A DNA stretch of 64,000 nucleotides, taken from Carex sylvatica (Eukaryota > Streptophyta > Magnoliopsida > Poales > Cyperaceae). Positions within the stretch are counted from its first letter, which is position 1. Every line of letters begins with the position of its first letter. The stretch lies in NCBI GenBank assembly GCA_964058845.1, contig CAXKVR010000088.1, forward strand, positions 202,167 through 266,166. Direction: 5' to 3'. The notes under the pieces were generated by a model. That model worked only from the letters and a program-made list of their open reading frames with translations, did no database searches and was not told where the DNA came from. Of this stretch, positions 1-10,110 are shown piece after piece. The translations under genes were made by a program, and so were the position numbers.

Positions 1-3000
1 GGGATGCTACCAAGCCAACCAGAGATTAACCCTAGGGGAGAGGCCAAAGCGGTAACATTGCGAAGTGGGACACAGTACCAAGGACCAGCAATACCTGTCG
101 AGCCAGAAGTCGATCATACGGTCCGTACGAATCCCATACGGCCCGTACCAACACCCCCTGCGATTTCTGAACAGTCAAAGCCTGATCCGATTGAGGTTGT
201 GACTGAGACAACAGACCATACGGTCCGTACAAATCCCGTACGGCCCGTACCGAATGAAACTGATAAACAGAAAAAGAAGGTGACCGAGAAACCACCGCCC
301 TACCGGCCACCAGTACCATTTCCACAGAGACTAGCCGAAACCCGACTCAATGAACAATTCTCAAACTTTCTTGGAGTTCTCAAGCAATTGCACATTACCA
401 TCCCATTCACCGAGGCTTTGACCCAAATGCCAACCTATGCTAAGTTTCTCAAAGATATCCTATCCAATAAACGAAGCTTGGGGGGGCATGAGACGGTGAA
501 ATTGACTGAACAGTGCAGTGCTATCCTGAGAAATGAACTTCCACCGAAATTAGGAGATCCGGGTAAATTTTCCATTCCATGCACGATTGGCAAAGCAACC
601 ATCCGACAAGCTTTATGCGATTTGGGGGCTAGTGTGAGTCTCATGCCGCGAACTATCTTCGAACGAATGGGTGTAGGCGAGCTTAGACCTACACGGATGA
701 CTTTACAACTTGCGGATTCTTCGGTGAGACTACCACTTGGCATAGTGGAGGATGTACCGGTTCGAGTCGGTAAGTTCTATGTGCCCGGTGATTTTGTTGT
801 GATGGAAATGGAGGAAGACAAGGAGGTCCCTATTATTCTAGGACGACCGTTTTTGAGAACCGCCGGGGCGCTAATCGATGTGAAAAATGGGACTTTAACC
901 TTGAACATTGGAGATGAGAAAGTTCACTTTCAAATCGACCGAGCAATGAAGTATCCTGCTCAATCCGAATCGTGTTATATGGTCGATGTGATTGATGAAT
1001 TAGTTGAAGAGAAGTTAATGGAGCAAATCAACAACTCTCTAAGGTATCATTCTGATTTTTTATCTGATTTGCAGGCTGAAACAGGCGATCTTGAGAGAAT
1101 TTGCGCAGCAGACATGACACCTGTCTGTCTGGAAGATTTTCCGTACGGGCCGTACACAGATCATACGGACCGTACAACAGACGAATTTAAAACAGAGAAG
1201 CTGGAGATTGAGAAGGAACCAAAAGGCCAGTCTGAAGCTGAGGCATACGGTCCGCACGAAACCCATACGGCCCGTACAACAAGCCAGACAGCACAGACCA
1301 CTCCCGAATTAAAACCTCTCCCAGCCACTCTCAGGTACGAATTCCTTGACTCAGAAAAGACATGTCCTGTCATTGTGAATGCAGGGTTGACCCCTGACCA
1401 AACCGCCAAGCTCATGGAGAAGTTGAAAATCCACAAAGGCGCGATTGGGTATTCTATCAAGGACTTGAAGGGGATCGATCCAACCACTTGCACACACAGG
1501 ATCTTGCTAGAAGACGACCACAAGCCTTCAGTTGAACACCAAAGACGGCTCAACCTGAATTTAAAAGAGGTAGTAAAGAAAGAAATTTTAAAACTTTATG
1601 AAGCAGGTATCATCTACCCGATTTCTGACAGCAAATGGGTGAGTCCCGTCCATGTGGTTCCCAAGAAAGGAGGAGCAACAGTGGTGAAAAATGAGAAAGA
1701 AGAGATGATTCAAACGCGCGTTGCAACCAGTTGGAGGATGTGCATAGATTATCGGAAGCTCAACGCGGCTACACGCAAGGATCACTTTCCCTTGCCATTT
1801 GTTGATCAACTCCTTGAGAGGCTTGCTAACCACTCATATTTTTGTTATCTTGATGGTTATTCAGGTTTCTTTCAGATTCCCATTCACCCGCAGGATCAAG
1901 AGAAGACCACATTCACATGCCCATACGGTACCTACGCATACCGTAGGATGCCTTTCGGTCTTTGCAATGCACCTGCGACTTTTCAGAGAGCCATGATGGC
2001 TATTTTTTCTGATTTTATTGAGAAAGAAGTTGAAATTTTTATGGATGATTTTTCTGTATACGGTACCTCTTTTGATGCTTGTTTGGCTAACTTGTGTAAG
2101 ATTTTGCAGAGATGTGAAGAAGTCAATTTAGTCCTCAATTGGGAAAAATGTCATTTCATGGTCCAAGAAGGAATTGTCTTGGGGCATGTTATCACCTCTA
2201 GAGGGATAGAGGTTGATAAAGCAAAAATTGAGGTAATCGAGAAACTCGAAATCCCAACAAATGTCAAGGGGGTTCGAAGTTTTCTTGGACACGCCGGTTT
2301 TTATCGCCGTTTCATAAAGGACTTCTCAAAAATCGCGAAACCTTTGACCAATTTACTTATCAAAGATTCTGATTTTATTTTCACTGATGATTGTGTCAAG
2401 TCTTTTTGCAGTTTGAAGGAAGCTCTTATCTCTGCACCTATCTTACAGCCGCCAGATTGGTCACTACCATTTGAGCTGATGTGCGACGCAAGCGACTATG
2501 CAGTCGGAGCAGTTCTGGGGCAACGGAAAGACAAAAAGCCGTGTGTTATTTACTATGCTAGCAAGGTGCTAGACCCGGCCCAAATGAACTACACCACAAC
2601 CGAAAAGGAGCTTCTCGCCATTGTATTTGCTCTCGACAAATTCAGATCATATCTGGTGGGCTCGAAGATAGTGGTCTACACAGATCATGCCGCACTAAGG
2701 TACCTCTTAAGTAAGAAAGATGCAAAACCAAGACTGATTAGATGGATTCTTCTTTTGCAGGAGTTCGATCTTGAGATAAGAGATACGAAAGGAGTCGAGA
2801 ACTCTGTAGCGGACCATCTGTCACGTCTTCATTGGGAAGAAGATACCACAATTAAGCTCCCGATCAATGACTCATTCCCCGATGAACAACTCTTTCAAAT
2901 CAGTTCTCATCTGGACGACATCCATACGGGCCGTACAGAAGTTTATACGGCCTGCACACTCCAACATACGGACCGTACACAAATTCATGCGGACCGTACA

Positions 3001-4326
3001 AGTACCAACCAGTCCAAACAGCAGACTCCCTGGTATGCCGACATTGCGAATTACCTGGTCTCTGGAGTTTTGCCCGCCACAATGTCCCACCAACAGAAGA
3101 AGAAACTGAGGTCCGATTCCAAGTACTACTTTTGGGACGAGCCCTACCTCTTCAAGGTTGGAATTGATGGCGTATTCCGACGTTGTGTCCCATTCGAGGA
3201 AACAGACTCTATTCTTGCACATTGCCACTCATCCGCTTATGGAGGGCACTCTTCATTCTCTAAGACCACTGCCAAGGTATTACAATCTGGTTTATTTTGG
3301 CCTTCTCTTTTTAAAGATGCAAGATCTTTTGTTATAGCTTGTGACAGGTGCCAAAGAACTGGAAACATGACGAGACGAAGTGAGATGCCTCTCAATTTTA
3401 TCCTTGAGGTTGAGATTTTTGATGTTTGGGGCATCGATTTCATGGGTCCATTTCCCTCTTCTCAAGGGAATGAGTATATTTTGGTGGCAGTCGACTATGT
3501 ATCAAAGTGGGTTGAGGCGATGGCATGCCGAAAAGCTGACTCGAATTCGGTAAGAAAGTTTTTCAATGAGATCATTTTCCCTCGCTTTGGTGTGCCTCGA
3601 GCCGTCATCAGTGACGGAGGCAAGCACTTCATCAATCGACAATTCGCGAAACTCTTGAGCCGACATGGGGTGACTCACAAGGTATCCACTTCTTATCACC
3701 CTCAAACTAATGGCCAAGCTGAGATTTCTAACAGGGAAATCAAGTCTATTTTAGAGAAAACCGTCGCAAGGACAAGGAAGGACTGGGCTTTCAAGCTGCA
3801 TGATGCACTCTGGGCCTACCGCACCGCCTTCAAGACACCGATTGGCATGAGCCCTTACAAGCTGGTGTATGGGAAGTCGTGCCACCTTCCCGTTGAAATT
3901 GAGCACAAGGCATTCTGGGCCACAAGAGCGATCAACATGGACCTGCTTGCAGCTGGAGAAAAGCGTGTCCTCGACTTGCATGAGCTAGAGGAAATGAGGT
4001 TGCATGCGTATGAGAATGCGAAGTTTTACAAGGAAAAGACGAAGCGCTTGCACGACCAATGCATCTCACCTCGCCAGTTCAAAGAGGGAGATCTTGTACT
4101 TTTATTTAATGCTAGATTGAGAATTTTTCCAGGTAAACTCAAATCAAGATGGTCAGGCCCATTTCAGGTAGAGAAAGTGTACCCTTTCGGAGCAGTTGAT
4201 ATCTGGAGCAAAGAAAGTGGTACCTTCAAGGTAAATGGTCAGCGTCTCAAGCACTACGTTGCTGACCACTTGATGGATGAGCGGAATGTTCAGTTTCTTT
4301 CTGACCCCGCTCAGATAGCAGTTTAA
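1..4326 (+). CDS. Athila-type pol polyprotein (protease, RT, RNase H, integrase), 5' partial
   Basis: The frame is open from base 1, so the true start lies upstream; the ATG at 4 is probably internal. Numbering from that ATG, the aspartic protease motif [10 protein letters not shown] is near residue 205. Reverse transcriptase spans about 520-760, with YRKLN near 580 and the catalytic FMDD near 679. RNase H follows, with CDASD near 825, then EKELLA, YTDHAAL and VADHLSRL. Integrase has an H/H-C/C zinc region near 1074-1125 and a catalytic core with WGIDF, ISDGG and an exact D-x35-E spacing to NGQAE. No chromodomain is seen, and the C-terminal [16 protein letters not shown] is Athila-like. There is no internal stop, so the polyprotein could be functional. 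Linkers before the protease, between protease and RT, and between RNase H and integrase carry the repeated peptide H-T-x-R-T, encoded by a DNA motif found along the whole element. Confidence 0.95.
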   Translation, partial: GMLPSQPEINPRGEAKAVTLRSGTQYQGPAIPVEPEVDHTVRTNPIRPVPTPPAISEQSKPDPIEVVTETTDHTVRTNPVRPVPNETDKQKKKVTEKPPPYRPPVPFPQRLAETRLNEQFSNFLGVLKQLHITIPFTEALTQMPTYAKFLKDILSNKRSLGGHETVKLTEQCSAILRNELPPKLGDPGKFSIPCTIGKATIRQALCDLGASVSLMPRTIFERMGVGELRPTRMTLQLADSSVRLPLGIVEDVPVRVGKFYVPGDFVVMEMEEDKEVPIILGRPFLRTAGALIDVKNGTLTLNIGDEKVHFQIDRAMKYPAQSESCYMVDVIDELVEEKLMEQINNSLRYHSDFLSDLQAETGDLERICAADMTPVCLEDFPYGPYTDHTDRTTDEFKTEKLEIEKEPKGQSEAEAYGPHETHTARTTSQTAQTTPELKPLPATLRYEFLDSEKTCPVIVNAGLTPDQTAKLMEKLKIHKGAIGYSIKDLKGIDPTTCTHRILLEDDHKPSVEHQRRLNLNLKEVVKKEILKLYEAGIIYPISDSKWVSPVHVVPKKGGATVVKNEKEEMIQTRVATSWRMCIDYRKLNAATRKDHFPLPFVDQLLERLANHSYFCYLDGYSGFFQIPIHPQDQEKTTFTCPYGTYAYRRMPFGLCNAPATFQRAMMAIFSDFIEKEVEIFMDDFSVYGTSFDACLANLCKILQRCEEVNLVLNWEKCHFMVQEGIVLGHVITSRGIEVDKAKIEVIEKLEIPTNVKGVRSFLGHAGFYRRFIKDFSKIAKPLTNLLIKDSDFIFTDDCVKSFCSLKEALISAPILQPPDWSLPFELMCDASDYAVGAVLGQRKDKKPCVIYYASKVLDPAQMNYTTTEKELLAIVFALDKFRSYLVGSKIVVYTDHAALRYLLSKKDAKPRLIRWILLLQEFDLEIRDTKGVENSVADHLSRLHWEEDTTIKLPINDSFPDEQLFQISSHLDDIHTGRTEVYTACTLQHTDRTQIHADRTSTNQSKQQTPWYADIANYLVSGVLPATMSHQQKKKLRSDSKYYFWDEPYLFKVGIDGVFRRCVPFEETDSILAHCHSSAYGGHSSFSKTTAKVLQSGLFWPSLFKDARSFVIACDRCQRTGNMTRRSEMPLNFILEVEIFDVWGIDFMGPFPSSQGNEYILVAVDYVSKWVEAMACRKADSNSVRKFFNEIIFPRFGVPRAVISDGGKHFINRQFAKLLSRHGVTHKVSTSYHPQTNGQAEISNREIKSILEKTVARTRKDWAFKLHDALWAYRTAFKTPIGMSPYKLVYGKSCHLPVEIEHKAFWATRAINMDLLAAGEKRVLDLHELEEMRLHAYENAKFYKEKTKRLHDQCISPRQFKEGDLVLLFNARLRIFPGKLKSRWSGPFQVEKVYPFGAVDIWSKESGTFKVNGQRLKHYVADHLMDERNVQFLSDPAQIAV

Positions 4327-4362
4327 GTTGAAAGGTGGTCTAGCTAAAGACCTTAAATGAGC

Positions 4363-4385
4363 GCTTCTTGGGAGGCAACCCAAGC
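4363..4385 (+). promoter_or_regulatory. Hairpin just after pol
   Basis: Starting 37 bases after the pol stop codon, the sequence folds into a short stem with arms CTTGGG and CCCAAG around GAGGCAA-type loop bases. From memory, a motif of the form TTGGGAGGCAACCCAA is common just after pol in Athila elements. Its role is unproven; it could act in RNA processing or in expression of the downstream ORF. Confidence 0.45.
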
Positions 4386-5188
4386 ATTTTTAAAATTATT
4401 TTGTTTAGTCATTTCTCTTATTGTTATTACTTTAGTTTCTGAATATTTAATTTGCTATTAGTTTTAATTTGGATTTTTCATTTTTGTAGTTGTCTTTCAA
4501 TTCTGATCAGATAGGAGAAGAAATCATCTCTGCAGGTTGGTACGGTCCGTACAAAATATCATACGGGCCGTAGGGCACCCATCCGATGCAGAAACTCAAG
4601 GGGCGCGACCTTTTCTCTTCGTGTTCCTTCGCATCAATTCGCGTCCCTTCGAATGGACCATCTTCCCTTTTATACCCAACCCCCCCGACAGACTCTACCC
4701 TACACCACCTCCTTTTTGTCGTTTTCTTCCTACGGACCGAACACCACCCCGTATAACCAAAACCCTAGCCGCCGCAACTTCTCCTCCCCCGCTCTCCGCC
4801 TCTAGCTACCCACCGGCCGCCCACTCTCCGCCACCCTTCTATCCGCCTCTAGCGGATCGCTGCCACCTCACCTCCGCACCACCCTTCTCTTTTCCACCGG
4901 TCACCGATCTTCTCTAGCGGCTCGCCACCACCGGTCACCATCTCTAGCAGAGCACCACCGCCCTCGTTCGCTGCTACACCCTCGTGATTCCTTCCAAGCC
5001 GCACTACAAATCCCTCGCCGCCGACAACTTTTCTACCAAGACACCGACCGAACCCTACCAGCCGCCTCCTTCCCCTCTGAGCACACACCAGCCCTACGGC
5101 CCGCACAGACTCCCCATCCAGGCCGTACCAACCACCGTCCGACCCGTACAAATCCCTCTCCGGGCCGTACCACTTCCTACTGACCGCT
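4386..5188 (+). other. Region between pol and the env-like ORF
   Basis: This stretch starts AT-rich and becomes strikingly C/T-rich from about 4600 to 5180. It carries one clear motif pair (4539/4560) and several degenerate copies near 5093-5170. An open frame at 4537-4917 has a low-complexity proline/serine composition and no recognisable domain, so I do not call it a gene. The stretch probably acts as leader sequence for the downstream ORF. Confidence 0.6.
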
Positions 5189-5803
5189 ATGTCTGGTGAG
5201 CGCCGTCAAAAGCGGCGCCAAGACCGCTCCCCCACACCACCCCGTCATCCCTCACCAGAGCCCTATGACTCCGGCTCTGACCGCACTTCCTCTGGTGAAT
5301 ACACCGACCGCGCCGACCGCTTCGCGGCACGGTACTTTGAAATGCCCACTCGTCAGATGTACGAGAACTTCATCTCTTTACAACGGCGAGTATTCGAGAA
5401 CACCGCCATGGTTCACTTCGACACACTCCACGCTCTTGGAGTCGAGGATGATTTCAACCTTCTCACCGCTGGAATTGGGTTCAGCCCAGATTTCTGAAAC
5501 ATTCGCAACCCCGCTTACGAGATGGACACCAAGGAATTCCTCTCCTCTCTCGAGCTGAAGTTGGACAACCACGATGTCCTCTTCATCAAATTCTGGCTCT
5601 GTAATCAAACCCATCGCGTCTATCTCTCCTCTCTACGCGAGTGGTTCGGTTTCCATCGCGAGCCCACTACTGACACTCTCAGTTTCCGACCTGGGTGGGA
5701 TCGAGATACCTTCTGGGCCATGATCACCGGCTGCCCTCGCTCCGCCAATGCATCATACCGAGCACGCTACATCCCTCACCCGGTTCTTCGTTTGTTTCTA
5801 TAA
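5189..5803 (+). pseudogene. Env-like / ATHILA ORF-1 protein, interrupted by an in-frame stop
   Basis: A frame begins at the ATG at 5189 with a charged R/S/P-rich N-terminus and continues into a domain resembling the ATHILA ORF-1 (env-like) family. A TGA at 5495-5497 interrupts it after 102 codons. The same frame then stays open to a TAA at 5801-5803, with sequence that still reads as the same domain. This fits a single point mutation in an otherwise recent copy. The product is short for this family and no convincing membrane anchor is visible, so the C-terminus may also be lost. The family's function is unknown; the env-like label rests on position and comparison. Confidence 0.65.
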
Positions 5804-6670
5804 TCTAAGGGGGGTGATTAGTTATTTTCTTTATTTTGCATTTAGTTTGTCTTAGTTTGTTTCTGTGTTTGCATGTTTTGAGGATTAAATCTGTGTGAAT
5901 TGCGTGAATTAGGGTTCAATTTGAAAAATTTTGGTTGTGAAATGGTTGAATTTGGGAAATTGGAAATAACCACACATTTGGTTGAAAGAATTGTAAACGA
6001 TAGTCTGTTTTGGGACTTTGTGGGATTGAATTGAATTGTGTCAAGAAAGCATTTGAAACCGGAATATGCCTTGTAAAAATAGAAAAATGGGATTTCAAAG
6101 TAATAGAAAGATTAGGACATCCATTGGTATGAATGAATATCATTGGATGTGTGTATTCATGATGCATACGAAGGGAAAAGATGGAGAATATAAGAGTACT
6201 GGCAATAAGCCGTGTTAGGCGCCTTTGAGCTCGTCTCCCATACGGACCGTACCCAGACCATACGGACCGTACACCTATAAAAAAAAAAAAAACCGAAAAG
6301 AGCCTTTACAAACATCAACACACGTAGTCCGTGACTTTCTGACCTAAGCTTGTTCCAAGCTTGGGGGAATTTCCAACCACAAATGAGGGCATAAATTTGG
6401 TAAAGAATGAACTATTGATACATTTGATTGCTTAATTCTTACAAATAGCATTACATTCTTGAAGTTAGAGTTTGATCAATTGAGTTGTGGGGTGAATTAA
6501 AGTTGACCAAAGGAAACCAAGTTACTATCTGAAATGACTCCAATGGATTTCTAACGAACGCAAAATCATGCACCTTTTTCCTCTTAGTAGATTAAGTTGC
6601 ATTTAGGTAAGTCCAACAACCCGAACCACACCTAAGTTAGAATTTTTGCTTGAGGACAAGCAAAGTTCAA
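5804..6670 (+). other. 3' non-coding region of the Athila element
   Basis: This stretch has no supported ORF. It begins with a G-run just after the ORF stop (about 5810) and contains one motif pair at 6239/6259 and an A-run near 6278. At 6358-6376 it carries a sequence almost identical to the polypurine tract at 6671 (CAAGCTTGGGGGAATTT). It may serve as a second priming site for plus-strand DNA synthesis or be a duplicated remnant. Confidence 0.6.
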
Positions 6671-6683
6671 GCTTGGGGGAATT
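6671..6683 (+). other. Polypurine tract (plus-strand primer)
   Basis: GCTTGGGGGAATT lies directly before TGATATC, the first bases of the LTR. This is the standard place for plus-strand priming in LTR retrotransposons. Confidence 0.8.
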
Positions 6684-8134
6684 TGATATCTCCATATTAT
6701 ATCTGAATTATGGCCCTAATTTACAATGAAACCTGTGCTTTAAATCCTATTAATGTGGACTTTTTACTTATATTTCGATGAAATGTGGTACTGCTATGTT
6801 TTGTTTGGTATTTTGCAGGAAAAAGGGCGAAAAACTGGTTCTGACAACTTTTCATACGGCCCGTATGATATTCTGTGCGGGCCGTACAAGAACTGCCCAA
6901 CCACACAGAAGGATCCACAACAGAGGCACAAAGTCTCCAAGTCAAAGCCCAGGCATACGGGCCGTACGGGATCTCGTACGGGCCGTACAACGCTGATTCG
7001 GAAAATCCAGCTGGAATCTGAATTGAGCACGATTTGAGGAGCCGAAAAGGAAACCCCTCCAGGCGTGATCTGGGGCATTAAAGGAGATATTCCACAGCAG
7101 GAAAGGGGATTAATAGGCAATCAATCAATAACTTTCCATCATTCATTCTATCATTGATTCTTACTAGGTTACTTGGACAAGAGGAAAAGAAGAAGAGAAG
7201 GGAAGAACGCGAGTTTTCCACGGATCTTCGGATTTTCCACTGTTTTGTCATGAACTCTTTTATTTCTTGTTATTTGTGCTATCTCATGAATATGAGTAGC
7301 TAATTTACTTAGTTTCTAGGGGTAAGATGTAGTTTCTAGTTTTGTTTTGTTGTATGCTACTTGGATTTTGTGTTGAACGCTTTGTTTTTACTTCGTTATG
7401 TAGTATTTTTATTGCTCTATTTGTGCTTGCTTGAATCTGATTAGTCATCCCGTTAGATGAATGCGCACATCTAAGTGTTAGGAGCCAAGTCTATGAAATT
7501 CATTCCAACCGAATAAAGTATATGAAGTAGGGTGAAACCAAGGAGTACCCGAAAGGCGAAACTTTCCTCGAGGCGAAAGTCCTTGGATACTTTTAGTAAA
7601 CTAACGAGTAACTTAGATAAATTAGGCCAAAATGCGAAAGTTGAGGTTTAACGCATCTAAGAGGGAAGTACTTGAGTCCGGTAATCGGGTATTAGGCCAA
7701 AATGCGAAAGTTGAGGTTAGGTATCTAGATCTGGACAAAAGAAATCCTAAACACAGTATCAACACAGAAAACAGTAGCTGCAGCATTAACTTGAGGTTCC
7801 ATACGGACCGTACGGGAATCTGTACGGGCCGTATGCCTTGAGACTGAACAGAAATGAAATCTGAACCCTGGAAACTCCTTTTTATCAATTGGAAACAACT
7901 TTAATTATCTTTTATTGTCTTTTAATCAGTAGAATTGTTAGAACTAAAACCAAACCAATTTCTCTCACTTCTAGAATCTTAAGTGATTTTAGGATAAGTC
8001 CGGTGTTTTTATTCCGTCCCTGCGGATCGATACCTGAGCATACTCAACGACAGGATAGTACACTTGCTATCTGAATTGACAGAGTATAACAAAGGTTTAA
8101 AAAGTATAGCTTGCTATACTGAAACTTTTTGGCA
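6684..8134 (+). repeat. 3' LTR of the Athila element
   Basis: The LTR starts TGATATCTCC immediately after the polypurine tract. It shares its start, several internal blocks and its tail (GATCGATACC, then CTATACTGAAACTTT) with the antisense solo LTR at 61801-63324. The proposed end GGCA at 8131-8134 is approximate. It contains three motif pairs (6853, 6954, 7800) and a local direct duplication of about 30 bp (7621-7652 and 7690-7719). At about 1.45 kb its length is close to the 1524 bp of the related solo LTR. Confidence 0.75.
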
Positions 8135-9304
8135 TATTCTCGTGCGATCATAATTGTCGCTAATAATTGTTTTCTTCTCCGTGTAGAATTTTTTAGTTTG
8201 TAAATTATTTGTTGCTAATTTAATATTTTCTTGAAATAGGCATGTAAACATGAAAAGAAGGAAAATGCCTCGTTTATCAGGTACTGACATAGTAAGATTA
8301 TAACCAATAGGTCACGAATTCAAGTCCACATTAGTGCAATTATCGATGAATTTTCAGTGAGGCATTTACTCGAACAACTTGCAGGCTATGTTATATTTGG
8401 GTGCTAGTTATCTAATTATTTTAACTTTTGATCTTTTAGTTAATCATGATGCACCACCAACTATAATTGGTGGTATACCCAGAAGAAAATGCAATAGAGG
8501 CAGTGATTGATCTTGAAATGCCCAGTACTCCAATCAAAGCTGACAGTCTGGAAAGATAACCAAAATGGCACATTAATGGTACTGGTATACAACACCATGC
8601 AAGTTGACAACATTTTAGTATTTTAGACTATATTTTGAGGTTCAAAATAAATATTCTAGTTGGGACCTCACATCTTCATCTATAATTCTGGCACAGAAGA
8701 TTTGCATCTGGTAAAGTTTTTTTTGGATGAACAATGTCTTGGTCTTAAGTTTTTTTTTTGATGTACAAGTTTGTGATCAAATTTGGCACTTCAAATTTTA
8801 TCAATCTAGGAACTAATAATGTCTTGCACATAAACTATTTGTGGAAATGCCTAAATGGGAATAACAACACGACTAACGCTTAACCTGTAATATGATACTT
8901 ACCATCTTTCGCAATTAATGATAAAACCACTTTCCACTAATATTTTCAAATAATATTTCTACACAGATTAAACCAGATAGTGGTATGGTACCCATTCTTG
9001 GCTGCTTAATTTTTGTTTATTGAATTTCTTCACTTTAAATGGTGTTTAATTTATAGGAGGAAGGACAAAAAATCATTCTTGGTACTGGTACGTTGTATCT
9101 TAGTATGCAGTTGTAATTTTAGCAGTATTCTTAGTACCGGTATGATGTATCTTGGTACTGGTTAGGTACATACATGATTATAGAGCAACAACTCATGATT
9201 AGAATGGTAAATATGACATTCAACTGAAATGTCATAAGTAATTAAAGGTAATATTTTATGTCATAATTATCTGAAATGCTATAATTTTCCCAAGAGGAAT
9301 CTCA
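8135..9304. other. Intergenic, no gene seen
   Basis: AT-rich sequence without a supported exon. Several near-palindromic words built on GGTACTGGTA and GGTACCGGTA occur between about 8580 and 9170, and similar words recur near 36030 and 36690, which suggests an old dispersed repeat. Confidence 0.5.
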
Positions 9305-9446
9305 GATAGTGAAGGTTGATGGGTACCAGGATGTACCGAGAAACAATGAAAATGCTTTGCTAAAAGGCTGTGGCGAACCAGCCCGTCTCTGTTGCCATTG
9401 AAGCAAGTGGCTATGATTTTCTGTTCTACTCTTGAGGTTTGAATAA
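9305..9446 (+). pseudogene. Fragment of a papain-like cysteine protease gene
   Basis: The translation VKVDGYQDVPRNNENALLK, followed after a one-base frameshift by AVANQPVSVAIEASGYDF, is the conserved block between the catalytic Cys and His of plant C1A (papain-like) proteases. Near 9366 the frame shifts by one base, and a TGA follows about 75 bases later where family members normally continue. No catalytic Cys or His region was found nearby. The piece is therefore a short decayed fragment, perhaps carried in by a transposon, and cannot encode an enzyme. Confidence 0.8.
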
Positions 9447-9540
9447 AAATATCTATATATGCTTCTATTGTACTTCAAATTTTCTTTATGCAATTTCTAT
9501 AAAAAAAAAAAAAAAATATTTGCTACTGTTAAAAAAAAAA

Positions 9541-10110
9541 CTGCAGGTTGTGTCAATTTCAAAGGTCTCAAAAGTGGGTCTCCTAAAAGCGTACGACCTT
9601 CATATTTTGTGGAAAACTAGGGTTTGTAGTTAATATTATGACTATATTTTAGTTTGGCCTAAATTAATAATCTAATGTCTACTAGTACAGTATTTTCTAT
9701 GATCAGTCCAGATTCTGAGAAATTATGGACTGTTGGAGAAATGTGTACAAAAACAAATGTTACATTTCTTATTTTTACTTGATATTTTGTGAAATTATAT
9801 TAGATATATATGGGAGGGTTATGTAAAATTTTTAAGGGGTACTGTCTGGAGAAAATGTGAGAAAAATCCATTTGAACTGGCATACCAGCTGCTGTTCAGA
9901 AAACTGCAGCAGGTTGCGACAAGTTCGAAGGCTCCAAAACTGAGTCTCCCAAAGACGCATGACCATAAAACTTTCTGAGAAACTGGGATTTGAAGTTAAC
10001 ATTGTGGTAATATTTTATTGTTTCTCCAAACTGGTACGATATGCAAACATAGAGGCCCTTTATGTTTCTTATTTTTTTATTGTTTCTCTGTTACATATGG
10101 TCAGTATTTT
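9541..10110. repeat. Diverged direct duplication
   Basis: A block at 9541-9790 (CTGCAGGTTGTGTCAATTTC onward) is repeated in diverged form at about 9903-10110 (CTGCAGCAGGTTGCGACAAG onward). The shared order of words includes ATTTGAAGTTAA-like and TTTCTTATTTTT-like segments. The 85-aa frame at 9959 falls in the second copy and has no recognisable domain. Confidence 0.5.

Larger units (their letters stand above)
115..7834. repeat. Dispersed paired palindromes CATACGGNCCGTAC within the Athila element
   Basis: About 22 copies of a 14-base near-palindrome occur mostly in pairs whose starts lie 20 or 21 bp apart. Starts are 115/135, 217/237, 1142/1162, 1244/1264, 2923/2944/2965/2986, 4539/4560, 6239/6259, 6853/6874, 6954/6975 and 7800/7821. 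Degenerate copies lie between 5093 and 5170. They occur in coding linkers, the region between pol and the env-like ORF, the 3' non-coding tail and the LTR. The two members of a pair can base-pair across a loop of roughly 9 nt. The function is unknown. Confidence 0.9.
1..8134 (+). mobile_element. Athila-lineage Ty3/gypsy LTR retrotransposon, 5' part outside the window
   Basis: The order pol, env-like ORF, non-coding tail, polypurine tract, LTR is that of Athila elements. Gag, the primer-binding site and the 5' LTR must lie to the left of the window. The pol frame is fully open, while the env-like ORF has one stop codon. The right end is approximate: it was placed by comparing the last LTR bases with the solo LTR at 61801-63324, whose ends are fixed by a target duplication. 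Without the 5' LTR the insertion cannot be dated here. Confidence 0.9.

Noticed and set aside
616..645. Protease motif DLGAS instead of D-T/S-G
   Set aside because: As far as I recall, this form is normal for the Athila lineage, so it is not treated as an inactivating change.
5803..5825. G-run after the env-like ORF as the polypurine tract
   Set aside because: The sequence at 6671-6683 lies directly before the LTR start shared with the solo LTR, so it is the better tract.
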